DNA of 46,966 nt, taken from NCBI GenBank assembly GCA_029258755.1, contig JAPDKC010000009.1, positions 1-46,966 on the forward strand. Direction: 5' to 3'. The notes below the pieces were generated by a model. That model saw only the letters and a list, made by a program, of their open reading frames with translations. It did no database searches and was not told the DNA's origin. Source of the stretch: an archaeon (GTDB taxonomy: Archaea > Iainarchaeota > Iainarchaeia > Iainarchaeales > DTGL01). This document shows, piece by piece, positions 17,263 through 24,790 of the stretch (position 1 is the first letter of the stretch; the number at the start of each line of letters is the position of its first letter). A program made the translations under genes and the position numbers.

Positions 17263-18087
17263 ATGCCCTTTCGCTTACGTGCTGCTATAGTAGTTTTTAT
17301 AGCAATAGCTTGTTTGCTCACTGTTGGATATGCAAAAGAAGATTTAATATGCGCAATATACTTTACCAAAATTGGCTGTCCGGTATGTGCGAAAACCGAT
17401 CCTGTTGTTTTGGGCGAATGGCCTCTAAAGCACAAGGGACTTGTGATAATAGAGTATGTTTTTGAGAAATGGACAAGCGAAAACGCTTCGCTTCTCGGCG
17501 AGTATGCGTTAAACTTTGGATTTCAAAGCGCTGTGCCTGCATTTATTCTTGAAAAGGAGCAAGCTGTTGGCCTGCCACCTGTCTTCGATATAGAGGCAAA
17601 GCTTGATGGTTCAAGCTGCCGCTTGCTTGAAAAGAATGTTCCTTTCTCAGAGCTAAATCTTAACGAGCTGCCGGCCAAGCCAAAGATATGGGCTAACGGC
17701 AGACTTCTTGTAAGACTTAAAAAGAGCGACGTTTCCAGCGATTTTCTGCGAGAGCTCCTTTTTACAGACGATTTAGAAGGGATTCTTAAAAAAGCCCCTT
17801 ATAAAATTGTCGAAATAAAAGCCGAACCTGCACCAATCTCTTACGGAGAAATAGAATTTAAAAAAGCGTTTAAGATTGCTGACAGTTGGATATTAAAATG
17901 CAACGATGATATTAACGGGTTCTCTTTAGAAAACAATGTTAACGGGCAAGAAGGAAATGGAAAAGAACCAAAACCAAACACAGATATAAAAGATATAAAC
18001 ACAGATATATTTATTTTTATGGGAATAGTAGCAATTATAATAGCCGCTGTAGTAGTAATAGTGCTAATAGTAATCACTAAAAAATAG
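17263..18087 (+). CDS. Membrane-anchored thioredoxin-fold protein, extracytoplasmic
   Basis: About 274 aa. A signal peptide or anchor spans residues 5-24, the CxxC active site is FTKIGCPVC (C39, C42), and a C-terminal membrane helix covers roughly 247-272 after an Asn/Gly-rich linker. The fold is probably thioredoxin/glutaredoxin-like with the CPVC site just after the first beta strand. The frame stays open upstream to a TTG at 17194, but that would put the TATA box inside the gene; the ATG at 17263 has GGTG seven bases before it and gives a normal signal peptide. The CcdA gene follows after 8 nt, so the two probably form a transmembrane dithiol relay. Confidence 0.82.
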   Translation: MPFRLRAAIVVFIAIACLLTVGYAKEDLICAIYFTKIGCPVCAKTDPVVLGEWPLKHKGLVIIEYVFEKWTSENASLLGEYALNFGFQSAVPAFILEKEQAVGLPPVFDIEAKLDGSSCRLLEKNVPFSELNLNELPAKPKIWANGRLLVRLKKSDVSSDFLRELLFTDDLEGILKKAPYKIVEIKAEPAPISYGEIEFKKAFKIADSWILKCNDDINGFSLENNVNGQEGNGKEPKPNTDIKDINTDIFIFMGIVAIIIAAVVVIVLIVITKK

Positions 18088-18095
18088 GTGAGAAG

Positions 18096-18923
18096 ATGGG
18101 ATTGGAGCTGACGGTTCCAGCAATTGTTTCTCTTGCCGCGGTGGATGCTATAAATCCCTGTGCGCTAGCAGTACTAACGTTTATGCTTATCGCCTTTTTG
18201 ACTCACAACCCTCAGGAAAAAAAGAAAGCACTTTTTGCAGGCTTGGCTTTCACATCAGCTGTTTATATGCTTTACCTTTTTTATGCCGTAGTGCTAATAG
18301 GCCTTTTGCACACAAGCACTGAAATGTTTGGAAATATTGAGGGCTTTGTTTACGGATTTTTCAGTCTGTTTGCTATAGCTCTCGGTTGCTTTAACGTAAA
18401 GGATTTTCTCTGGTATAAGCCAGGCGGCTTTATGAGAGAGATGCCTATGAGCTGGCGCCCCAGAATTAAAAAAATACTTAGCGGCGTAGCAAGCGTTAAA
18501 GGTGCTTTTCTGGTAGGGCTTTTTGTCACTCTTTTTTTGCTTCCATGTACTGCAGGGCCTTTGGTTACAGCATGCGTTTTACTTATGAAGCTTGGTATAA
18601 TAAATGCCTTGCCTTGGCTCTTGCTTTACAATATAATCTTTGTCTCTCCAATGCTTACAATAACTTTTGGCCTTTACGCTGGTTTACTTCTGGTTGAAAA
18701 CGTTTCTGAATGGCGAGCAAGGAATATAAGGTACTTACATTTAATCGCAGGCATAGTTATGGTACTAATAGGCATTTATCTTGCTTGGGAAGCAGAAAAC
18801 GTTTTTACATTTTCCTTGGCAGGATTTAAGATTAGTTTTCTTACCTTGGGAGTTATTGAGATACCCGTTCTGTTTACGATATTTTATTTAGTAAACAAGG
18901 GAAAAGCAGATATGCAAAATTAG
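18096..18923 (+). CDS. ccdA: CcdA/DsbD-type transmembrane thiol transporter
   Basis: A 275-aa polytopic protein. The two conserved Cys sites of the family are visible in membrane helices: DAINPCALAV near residue 23 and LLPCTAGPLV near residue 152. CcdA passes reducing equivalents from cytosolic thioredoxin to proteins on the outer face. A GGTGAG ribosome site overlaps the end of the thioredoxin-like gene. It converges with, and overlaps by 4 nt, the last gene of the opposite operon. Confidence 0.9.
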   Translation: MGLELTVPAIVSLAAVDAINPCALAVLTFMLIAFLTHNPQEKKKALFAGLAFTSAVYMLYLFYAVVLIGLLHTSTEMFGNIEGFVYGFFSLFAIALGCFNVKDFLWYKPGGFMREMPMSWRPRIKKILSGVASVKGAFLVGLFVTLFLLPCTAGPLVTACVLLMKLGIINALPWLLLYNIIFVSPMLTITFGLYAGLLLVENVSEWRARNIRYLHLIAGIVMVLIGIYLAWEAENVFTFSLAGFKISFLTLGVIEIPVLFTIFYLVNKGKADMQN

Positions 18924-19843
18924 CCCTCGAAAGAATACGAATTGCTTTTAGTGTTCCCCCACAAGCTCTTGCATTTGCTTAACCTTTCCTTTATTTTTAT
19001 AATCTCATTAGCTGCTTTACACTTCTTTTCAACTACCGGCGTTAGGTTAACTATAGCATTAACCACTTCTCTATCGTAAGAAATTTTGCCAAGAAGCTTT
19101 TTGCCTGCAAACCTCTCTATACGCTTGCTTAATGGTTTGTTTAAATTCCATTTGTTTATTACGATTCCATAGGGAATCCTAAAGTGTTTCACTATGCAAA
19201 GAACTCTTTTCAAATCCCTGAATGATGCTGGGCTAGGTTCAGTTATTGCTATTACAAAATCACTTCCGCGCAAGGAAGCGATAACGGGACAACTTATGCC
19301 AGCCGCGGAATCGCATACAACAAGCTTTGCCCCTTCTTCTTCGGCTATCGCTAATGCTTTTTTCTTGAGATAGTCAACTATCTTTCCAGAACCTGATTCC
19401 CCCATTTTTAATTGACCGGCAACAATTGTAAAGCCATATTTAGTTCTGGCATAACCGACTTTGCCGTTTTTAACCTTCACGATCTTGATAGCGCTTTTAG
19501 GGCATGCTAAAGAGCAAGCGCCACAACCCTCGCAGAGAAAGGAATCAAATTCAGGTTTATCTTTTTCTTCGTTCCAATGTATTGCGGAGAAGACGCAATT
19601 TTGTAGGCACATCTTGCAGCCGTCACATTTTTCTTCAATCAATACTGCTTTTTCGCTTGTTTCAACATCCTGCCATTTAAATGCATTTTCCCTAAGGCCT
19701 AAAGCCAACCCCAAATTGCTTGCATCAACATCGCAGTCGCAAGCTACTATTTTAGCTTGCTTTGCAAATAGAACCGCTAGCGAGCTTGAAAGCATGGTTT
19801 TTCCTACGCCTCCCTTCCCTGAAAGTATTGTTAAGATTTTCAT
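18920..19843 (-). CDS. MinD-type ATPase with inserted ferredoxin domain (second copy)
   Basis: A 307-aa deviant Walker ATPase. Walker A is SGKGGVGKT (residues 8-16). A 2x[4Fe-4S] ferredoxin domain is inserted at about 65-120 with C73, C76, C79, C83 and C104, C107, C110, C114. The family is the MinD superfamily with ferredoxin insert (COG1149), found in Fe-S/metal-cofactor gene sets and in the Desulfovibrio orange-protein cluster. It overlaps the first copy by 4 nt (ATGA), so the two are translated together and may form a heterodimer. Last gene of the ten-gene operon. Confidence 0.9.
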   Translation of the reverse strand: MKILTILSGKGGVGKTMLSSSLAVLFAKQAKIVACDCDVDASNLGLALGLRENAFKWQDVETSEKAVLIEEKCDGCKMCLQNCVFSAIHWNEEKDKPEFDSFLCEGCGACSLACPKSAIKIVKVKNGKVGYARTKYGFTIVAGQLKMGESGSGKIVDYLKKKALAIAEEEGAKLVVCDSAAGISCPVIASLRGSDFVIAITEPSPASFRDLKRVLCIVKHFRIPYGIVINKWNLNKPLSKRIERFAGKKLLGKISYDREVVNAIVNLTPVVEKKCKAANEIIKIKERLSKCKSLWGNTKSNSYSFEG

Positions 19844-20682
19844 AGCGAGGCCTCCAAAAAGCTAGCAAGCTTTTTTATTGCTTTATTCTCAATTGGTCTG
19901 CCCTTGGCATAGTTTTCTTCTATGCTCTTGCTATAAGGAATTCTTGCCATAATAGGTACGTTGAAATGCTTAGCAGATTCTTCTATGAGCTTAGCATCCG
20001 CTATATCGCTTCTGTTTATCACAATACCTGCTTTGATATGCAATATTGAAAGCAGCTCAAGTATAAGCTCTAAGTCATGCTTGCCTAGAGGTGTAGGTTC
20101 TGTTACCGCCAATGCAAAATCGCAGCCAAGCAGCGCAGAAATCACATTGCAGTGAGTTCCAGCAGCGGTATCAATAATTATGTATTTGTACTTGCTGGCT
20201 TTTTTCATAGCAACCTTTTTAAGCTCATTTACCACTGGCGAGCTTTCTTCAAATCCAGGAAGAAGCTCTGCACCGAAAAACTCTATTTTTCCTTTTTTAC
20301 CAGCATAAATACTTCCAATCTTTCTTCTGGATTCGCCTATTGCCTTTGTTGGGCAGACAAGCATACATGCTTTGCATCCTATGCATTGCTGTTCTACAAA
20401 TAAGGGTTTTTTCCCCGGAACGCTAACTATTGCATTAGCTCTGCATGCTTTAGCGCAACTGCCACAAGCAACGCATTTTTCAAAGTCAAACTTGGGCAAA
20501 AATGTTGTAACATCTTTTACTTTCTTCCTCTTTATTGAAAGTATTAAGTGATCGTTTGGACAATCTACGTCAGCATCGACAAGCAAGACATTATTTCTTT
20601 TACCTAGCTCATAAGCCAGCGAGCAAGCAACAGTGCTTTTTCCTGTGCCTCCTTTGCCGCCAGTTACTGCAATTAGAGCCAT
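19840..20682 (-). CDS. MinD-type ATPase with inserted ferredoxin domain (first copy)
   Basis: A 280-aa paralogue of the next gene. Walker A is GGKGGTGKST (residues 8-17); the inserted ferredoxin has C70, C73, C76, C80 and C100, C103, C106, C110, enough for two [4Fe-4S] clusters. A switch-type DTAAG motif and the ITEPTPLG-like segment of the fold follow. AAGGAGGG precedes the ATG. Paired MinD/ferredoxin ATPases are characteristic of ORP-type clusters, where they probably act on a NifX-like metalloprotein. No Min-system partner is present here. Confidence 0.9.
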   Translation of the reverse strand: MALIAVTGGKGGTGKSTVACSLAYELGKRNNVLLVDADVDCPNDHLILSIKRKKVKDVTTFLPKFDFEKCVACGSCAKACRANAIVSVPGKKPLFVEQQCIGCKACMLVCPTKAIGESRRKIGSIYAGKKGKIEFFGAELLPGFEESSPVVNELKKVAMKKASKYKYIIIDTAAGTHCNVISALLGCDFALAVTEPTPLGKHDLELILELLSILHIKAGIVINRSDIADAKLIEESAKHFNVPIMARIPYSKSIEENYAKGRPIENKAIKKLASFLEASL

Positions 20683-21074
20683 CTTGTAAAGCCCTCCTTT
20701 TTAAGCAGTTCTTCAAGCTTGCGTTTGCTTGTCTTAAATAAATGCGCCTCACATTTACAATCGCTACAGCCAAAACCTTTTATGGGCTTAGCGATTTTTG
20801 CTACCTTTTTTGCAAAACTGCATTCTTCCTTTGTCTTGCTCTTCTTTATAAAAACGCTTAAGATTTTTGCTTGCTTTTTCGCGAGCAAATAATCTATATG
20901 CCAATGTTTTTTCTTCTCTCTTTTTAAGTGTCTTTCAATCCTTTTCTCAAGTGAATTCATGGCAGAGCCAATGTAGGCATAATAACCTCGCTCGAAATGG
21001 ATCTTTCCTAAAGAGCCTATGCTTTCTTCAAAATCATTCGAAACCTTTACAATTAAACAATAGCTTCCTTTCAT
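20673..21074 (-). CDS. GIY-YIG nuclease-like protein (DUF123)
   Basis: A 133-aa protein of the archaeal DUF123 group, a GIY-YIG relative: GYYAYIGSAMNSLEKRIERHLKREKKKHWHIDYLL covers the GIY/YIG strand pair, the catalytic-type Arg and the WHIDYL motif; a Cys cluster (GCSDCKCEAHLF) near residue 104 may hold a metal. I start it at ATG 21074, which has GTGAG just upstream; an open in-frame ATG at 21098 would overlap the previous gene by 19 nt. Its role within this operon is unclear. Confidence 0.82.
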   Translation of the reverse strand: MKGSYCLIVKVSNDFEESIGSLGKIHFERGYYAYIGSAMNSLEKRIERHLKREKKKHWHIDYLLAKKQAKILSVFIKKSKTKEECSFAKKVAKIAKPIKGFGCSDCKCEAHLFKTSKRKLEELLKKEGFTRWL

Positions 21075-21079
21075 TTTGC

Positions 21080-21415
21080 TCACTGGAAATGCTCGCATCT
21101 TGAGAAATCGCTCTTTAGCCTTCCCGCAAGGAACTTTCTAATTATTTCGTTTACATCTCCTTCAGCACCAGCGATAACTTCTATGCCAAAGCTTTCGAAT
21201 AATTGTACTGCTCTCGGCCCTATTCCGCAGCAGATAACCTTTTGTACGCCTTTTTTCGCTAAGAATTCCGGCAAAAAACCTGGCTTATGCCCTGGATTAG
21301 GAACAATCTCCTTTTTTACAATTTTACCATTTTCGATATCAAATATCACATAGCATTCACATCTGCCGAAATGCAGGGCAACTTTTCCAGAATCGCAAGC
21401 AACAGCTACTCGCAT
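21080..21415 (-). CDS. NifX/NifB-type iron-molybdenum cofactor-binding domain protein
   Basis: A 111-aa single-domain protein of the dinitrogenase iron-molybdenum cofactor family. It shows the family layout: a start like MRVAVACDSGKVALHFGRCECYVIFDI, then NPGHKPGFLPEFLAKKGVQKVICCGIGPRAVQLFESFGIEVIAGAEG. The extra Cys residues (C8, C19, C21, and CC near 61-62) may bind a metal cluster. A GAGGTG site precedes the ATG. No nitrogenase genes are near, so a molybdenum/copper or Fe-S carrier role as in ORP is more likely than FeMo-cofactor synthesis. Confidence 0.87.
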   Translation of the reverse strand: MRVAVACDSGKVALHFGRCECYVIFDIENGKIVKKEIVPNPGHKPGFLPEFLAKKGVQKVICCGIGPRAVQLFESFGIEVIAGAEGDVNEIIRKFLAGRLKSDFSRCEHFQ

Positions 21416-21424
21416 GCAAACACC

Positions 21425-22084
21425 TCAAAATTCAAGTGTTAAGCCAGCTTTACATATAAGCGTTTTATCTGGAAAAGCTTTAGCCAGCTCTTTTTTGCGA
21501 ACGGTGCAATGGCAAGGCACAATAAGTTCTATTCCGCATAACGCTTCGAGCTTATCAAACCCGTGAAAGCCACCAATAACAGCTCGCACTTTGCCTAACT
21601 GCTTAGCTTTTTCAATTATTCTTTCAAGCCCTGGATGTGCACAGCCAGTAACTACTACTATGCCGTTAGCGGTTTTAAGCAAAAGGGCTTGCTCATAAAG
21701 CTTATATTTATCTGCGCTTTCAATCGGGCCGCTTGAGTAAATTCCTTTGCTTATTTCAGTAAGTTCCCTTACTTCAATCACTTCAAAGCCGCTTAGCTTT
21801 TGTTTCAATTGTGGGGAAAAGGCTTCAAGGATGTAAACCTTAAGTTTTCTGTTTTGTAAGGCCCAGCCCAAGCCACCCGTATGATCCCAATGGTCATGCG
21901 AAATAACTAGCTTTGATATGCTTTCTGGCTTTACACCAAGCTTTTCTGCGTTATAAGCAAGAACCTCCTTGCTAGCGCCTGTATCGAATAGCACTTTTTC
22001 ATTGTTTTCGACCAAGCATGCAAACCCCCATTCCTTTTTCAGATTATTCTCTGCTTCATTGTCTACAACGATGGTTATTTTCAA
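21425..22084 (-). CDS. Metallo-beta-lactamase fold hydrolase
   Basis: A 219-aa protein. The dinuclear metal site is clear: SHDHWDH (H63, D64, H65, D67, H68), a later His in TGCAHPG and the final His in VPCHCT. The family resembles MBL-fold proteins with an AHPGLE segment that act on phospho- or thiol-containing small molecules. The start is TTG at 22084, whose TTGA overlaps the previous stop codon, with a GGAGGTG site placed correctly; a downstream ATG is not available nearby. The same TTGA coupling is used by the transporter gene. Confidence 0.85.
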   Translation of the reverse strand: MKITIVVDNEAENNLKKEWGFACLVENNEKVLFDTGASKEVLAYNAEKLGVKPESISKLVISHDHWDHTGGLGWALQNRKLKVYILEAFSPQLKQKLSGFEVIEVRELTEISKGIYSSGPIESADKYKLYEQALLLKTANGIVVVTGCAHPGLERIIEKAKQLGKVRAVIGGFHGFDKLEALCGIELIVPCHCTVRKKELAKAFPDKTLICKAGLTLEF

Positions 22085-22509
22085 TATGGCGCACCTCCGA
22101 AAGCACCTCTAAAGCCCCTCCTTCGCATGCCAAAGCCCCTTCCACGGTAGCGAAAGCCGGGTCCAAACGCCTGCATTTCAGGTAGTTCGCCAGCGCTAAG
22201 CTTTTTGATAGCGTCTTTTATGCTTAAGCCAAACGCTTGGTAGACCTTAACACCAGCTTGTTGCAGAACAGCAAACGCATTCGGGCCAAGGTTTCCGCTT
22301 ATCACTGCCTGCACATTTTTGCTAAGCACAAGCTGTGCTGCCTGGATGCCCGCGCCTCTAAATGCATTTAGCGCTGGGTTTGAAATGAACTCGCTGCTTT
22401 TTATCTCTCCATTCTCCACCTCTGCAATAATAAAACCCGCGCACCTTCCAAAAACAGGGCTTACTAAACTATTTAGATCAGCTGAATTTGCGCTTATTGC
22501 CACCTTCAT
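22081..22509 (-). CDS. NifX/NifB-type cofactor-binding domain protein with Gly/Arg-rich tail
   Basis: A 142-aa protein: a NifX-like domain ([28 protein letters not shown] ... ISGNLGPNAFAVLQQAGVKVYQA) over residues 1-110, then a 30-residue tail rich in Gly, Arg and Phe (GRGFGMRRRGFRGAFGG). Similar tails with Gly/Arg/Met occur in NifX-like proteins of anaerobes. A GGAGGCG site is correctly placed. It overlaps the MBL-fold gene by 4 nt and the transporter gene's stop by 4 nt. Confidence 0.87.
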   Translation of the reverse strand: MKVAISANSADLNSLVSPVFGRCAGFIIAEVENGEIKSSEFISNPALNAFRGAGIQAAQLVLSKNVQAVISGNLGPNAFAVLQQAGVKVYQAFGLSIKDAIKKLSAGELPEMQAFGPGFRYRGRGFGMRRRGFRGAFGGAPY

Positions 22510-23696
22510 TTCACAACGCCTCCATGCTTTTTAATGAGCTCTTCAAATGTTTTGGCTTTTGTATGTTTTATCTCAATGAAATTATCTTGCAATGCGTAAT
22601 ATGCTCCGCCTTTATGCAAAGTACCTTTATTTAATAAAACATCAACATTATGCTTTGCTAAGAGCTCAGCCGCAAGGATGCCGCGTCTATGCTCAGCATT
22701 CCAGTTTGGATTCTCAATAATGCTGTATTCAACCACCTTGTGCTTTTTAGTATCAACCTTAAATAAACCAAAATACTTCGCTAACCCAAATTCTTGCGCC
22801 ACTCTGCTTTTCAGCGAATTGCTTTCAAGAGGAACAGCATAGCAGATCACTGGCTTCTTTTTGTACTCGATTTCAATTGTAATGCGGTCTATTTTCGGTA
22901 TTTCTTTCTTTATTTTTTCCTCGCATTCCTTCTGCAACTTGCTCACGGCTTTCAAGTCCTTTAGATTTGTTTCAAGCTTGAGTTCAACAAAGACGAACCT
23001 TCCTGAATTTCTAGCGATTATTTCTTTTACCCTAACGTTCTTCTGTTTTGATGCAAGCTCTTCAATCCTGCGCATTGTCGCATAATCGAGAGACGCATCG
23101 AGCAAAACCTTTGCGGAGTCCAAAAGGATCTCGGCACCAGATTTAAATACAAGCAAGGCGACAGCAAAGGCAATAATAGGATCAAAAAAAGGCATGCCTA
23201 AAAAGCTAAGTGTAACACCAGCTACAACTGCTAATGAGCTAGCGGCATCACTTAACGAATGCTTCGCCTCAGCAAGCATGCTTGGCGAATTCTCAGCTCT
23301 GCCTATTTTTTCTTTGTATTTTGCAAGAATAAAAACAAAAATAAAGCTAAAAAGAGCAACCAAGCTGGGCAATATGCTGGTTATTTGGTTTGCTGCATGC
23401 AAAGAAACTAAAGCTTCGCTAGCTATTTCAAATGCCACATAGAATATGAGCAAAGATATGAAGAGGCTTATAAGATTCTCAAGCTTGTAAAGACCGTAGG
23501 GAAATCTCTTTGATTTTATTGTCGAAAACTTTATTCCAAAAAGCACGGCTAAGGAACCAACAATGTCTGTAAAGGAATGCATAGCATCTGCGATTAATGC
23601 GATAGAGCCAAAAACCATACCAGTAACTAACTTAATTACAGAAAGAAAAATATTTGCAAGCGTTGATAGGATTGCCGTTCTTTCGAGCTTGTTCAA
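22506..23696 (-). CDS. Cation diffusion facilitator fused to a NifX-like domain
   Basis: About 396 aa. The N-terminal 200 residues are a six-helix CDF transporter with metal-site HxxxD pairs in helices II and V (DAMHSFTD and EAKHSLSD). A short cytosolic CDF-type domain follows, and the last 110 residues form a NifX-like domain (AVPLES ... [17 protein letters not shown] ... [28 protein letters not shown]). CDFs export Fe2+, Zn2+ or Mn2+. I start it at TTG 23696: it has GGTGAG six bases upstream and overlaps the preceding stop as TTGA. The open ATG at 23723 would overlap the zinc-ribbon gene by 31 nt. Confidence 0.9.
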   Translation of the reverse strand: MNKLERTAILSTLANIFLSVIKLVTGMVFGSIALIADAMHSFTDIVGSLAVLFGIKFSTIKSKRFPYGLYKLENLISLFISLLIFYVAFEIASEALVSLHAANQITSILPSLVALFSFIFVFILAKYKEKIGRAENSPSMLAEAKHSLSDAASSLAVVAGVTLSFLGMPFFDPIIAFAVALLVFKSGAEILLDSAKVLLDASLDYATMRRIEELASKQKNVRVKEIIARNSGRFVFVELKLETNLKDLKAVSKLQKECEEKIKKEIPKIDRITIEIEYKKKPVICYAVPLESNSLKSRVAQEFGLAKYFGLFKVDTKKHKVVEYSIIENPNWNAEHRRGILAAELLAKHNVDVLLNKGTLHKGGAYYALQDNFIEIKHTKAKTFEELIKKHGGVVK

Positions 23697-23854
23697 CGTT
23701 CTCTCACCATTGTAGAGCCACATTTAGGGCATTTTACCTGTACACAAGGCAAACCCCTCTGATGTGGCACTTTGTGGCCGCAGTTGGGGCAGATGCAATA
23801 GCCACCTGGCCCTAGGCCAAAATAGCCCATTCTGCCTCTTCTCGCAAAAGGCAT
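23693..23854 (-). CDS. 53-aa zinc-ribbon protein
   Basis: A short gene below usual length cut-offs. It encodes a 53-residue protein with a Gly/Arg-rich head ([14 protein letters not shown]) and two Cys knuckles, C20/C22/C25 and C37/C42/C45 (CPNCG and CPKCG), so one rubredoxin- or ribbon-like metal site. Start is ATG 23854 with a near-perfect AAAGGAGGTCA site that overlaps the end of the DUF5320 gene, 2 nt away. Its TGA is shared with the TTG start of the transporter. Similar small ribbon proteins accompany NifX/DUF134 genes in anaerobes. Confidence 0.85.
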   Translation of the reverse strand: MPFARRGRMGYFGLGPGGYCICPNCGHKVPHQRGLPCVQVKCPKCGSTMVRER

Positions 23855-23856
23855 TT

Positions 23857-24171
23857 TTATTGACCTCCTTTGCTCAGCTCCTCAATCCTCTTTCTTATCT
23901 CTGCAAGCTCTTGCTGCAAGCTTGCTATTTCTTGCTCAAGTAATTTTGCTTGCTCCTGAAGCTGTTCAAGCTCGCTTTTATCGCTTACTATCTGCGGTCC
24001 TTGAGGGGTCCATTCTATAGGTCCATAAATCCCTGTCCACCAGCCGCGGGGCAACCAGGGGAAACGCCAGCAGCGCCAGTAGTTGCCATAGCCAGCGCTG
24101 TAGCGCATCCAACCAGGCATGCCAGTGGCATAGTACATCCATCTAAAACCTCTGCCAAATCCAAAAGGCAT
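23857..24171 (-). CDS. DUF5320-type protein with coiled coil
   Basis: A 104-aa protein with an aromatic/Gly-rich first half (Trp, Tyr, Phe and Gly-Met-Pro-Gly repeats, about residues 1-45) and a Leu/Glu/Gln coiled coil over about 64-100 ([20 protein letters not shown]). This layout matches the DUF5320 group that neighbours NifX-like and MinD/ferredoxin genes. Function unknown. It has a textbook AAGGAGGTGATT ribosome site 6 nt before the ATG, placed right at the end of the DUF134 gene. Confidence 0.82.
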   Translation of the reverse strand: MPFGFGRGFRWMYYATGMPGWMRYSAGYGNYWRCWRFPWLPRGWWTGIYGPIEWTPQGPQIVSDKSELEQLQEQAKLLEQEIASLQQELAEIRKRIEELSKGGQ

Positions 24172-24175
24172 GCAA

Positions 24176-24475
24176 TCACCTCCTTTTTACTTTATAAATT
24201 CCGCCGGAGATTTTGATAGCTTTTCCATTTATTAAAGCATCGCTAACCTTTTTGCCAGCTGAATATAATATCCTGCCAAACGTTGGCCTTGAAACATGCA
24301 TGCGCTTTGCTGCCTGCTCTTGTGAAAGGCCTTGCAAGAATCTTAAGCGCAATGCTTCGACCTCTTCCACAGTGAGCGAAATTTCTTCAAGTTCGCTTAG
24401 CGGAATGGCTCTTGGCTTGAAGTATGTTGCGTTTGGCTCTATTTCCACAATCCTGTGTTTTTTTGGCCTTGGCAT
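24176..24475 (-). CDS. DUF134 HTH regulator
   Basis: A 99-aa protein of the DUF134 family (opening MPRPKKHRIVEIEPNATYFKP). The sigma-70 region 4-like HTH is at about residues 35-75 (LTVEEVEALRLRFLQGLSQEQAAKRMHVSRPTFGRIL). These proteins sit next to NifX-like genes in many anaerobes and are taken to be their regulators. It leads the ten-gene operon. A TATA box at 24499-24508 is about 28 bp upstream, so its own message is leaderless, and a 14-bp palindrome lies between box and ATG: autoregulation is likely. Confidence 0.88.
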   Translation of the reverse strand: MPRPKKHRIVEIEPNATYFKPRAIPLSELEEISLTVEEVEALRLRFLQGLSQEQAAKRMHVSRPTFGRILYSAGKKVSDALINGKAIKISGGIYKVKRR

Positions 24476-24479
24476 ATAA

Positions 24480-24493
24480 TGAACATATGTTCA
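24480..24493. promoter_or_regulatory. Palindromic operator of the DUF134 operon
   Basis: TGAACATATGTTCA is a perfect 14-bp palindrome 4 bp before the ATG at 24475. The TATA box (ATTTAAAAAT on the minus strand, 24499-24508) is immediately upstream. The site covers the predicted transcription start, so a bound protein would block initiation. The DUF134 product is the obvious candidate. Confidence 0.65.
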
Positions 24494-24542
24494 AAACTAT
24501 TTTTAAATGTTTCTAAAAGGTATGTAATTAAAAATTAGCAAC

Positions 24543-24790
24543 TTATTGAGAGATCTTCAACAGCTTTAACCCAAATTTCTCAAATCTTTTAAAATGCCTT
24601 GTGTTCCCGCTAATTCTGCCATAATGTTTAAACTCTGATTTTTTATTAACCCATAAACTATTTCATGCAGATTTAAAGAAGTTGTTGCTATTTCTTCATG
24701 GGAATTCTTTAAAATTCTGAAAATCTGATCCCCTTTCTTAGAACCTTTTTGCATGATCTCTATTAGAACATCCGTGTCAAGGATTATCAT
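24543..24790 (-). pseudogene. Decayed PIN-domain toxin (VapC)
   Basis: The open frame 24790-24566 encodes only 74 aa. It has the PIN start (ILDTDVLIEI, D5/D7) and the second acidic site (LHEIVYG, E43) but stops before the two C-terminal acidic residues. In the next frame the text K-RFEKFGLKLLKISQ (ending at a TAA at 24543-24545) reads like a normal VapC C-terminus. So the gene seems to have lost about 50 codons and shifted frame. The cognate antitoxin gene upstream is intact. The nuclease is presumably inactive. Confidence 0.75.

Noticed and set aside
19461-19865. 134-codon frame opposite the MinD/ferredoxin ATPase
   Set aside because: Antisense to Cys-rich coding sequence that is clearly functional.
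21080-24475. Nitrogenase cofactor locus
   Set aside because: NifX-like domains are present, but no nifH, nifD, nifK, nifE or nifN homologue lies in the window, so FeMo-cofactor synthesis is not supported.
24325-24479. Plus-strand frame over the DUF134 gene (from 24213)
   Set aside because: Shadow of the conserved regulator.
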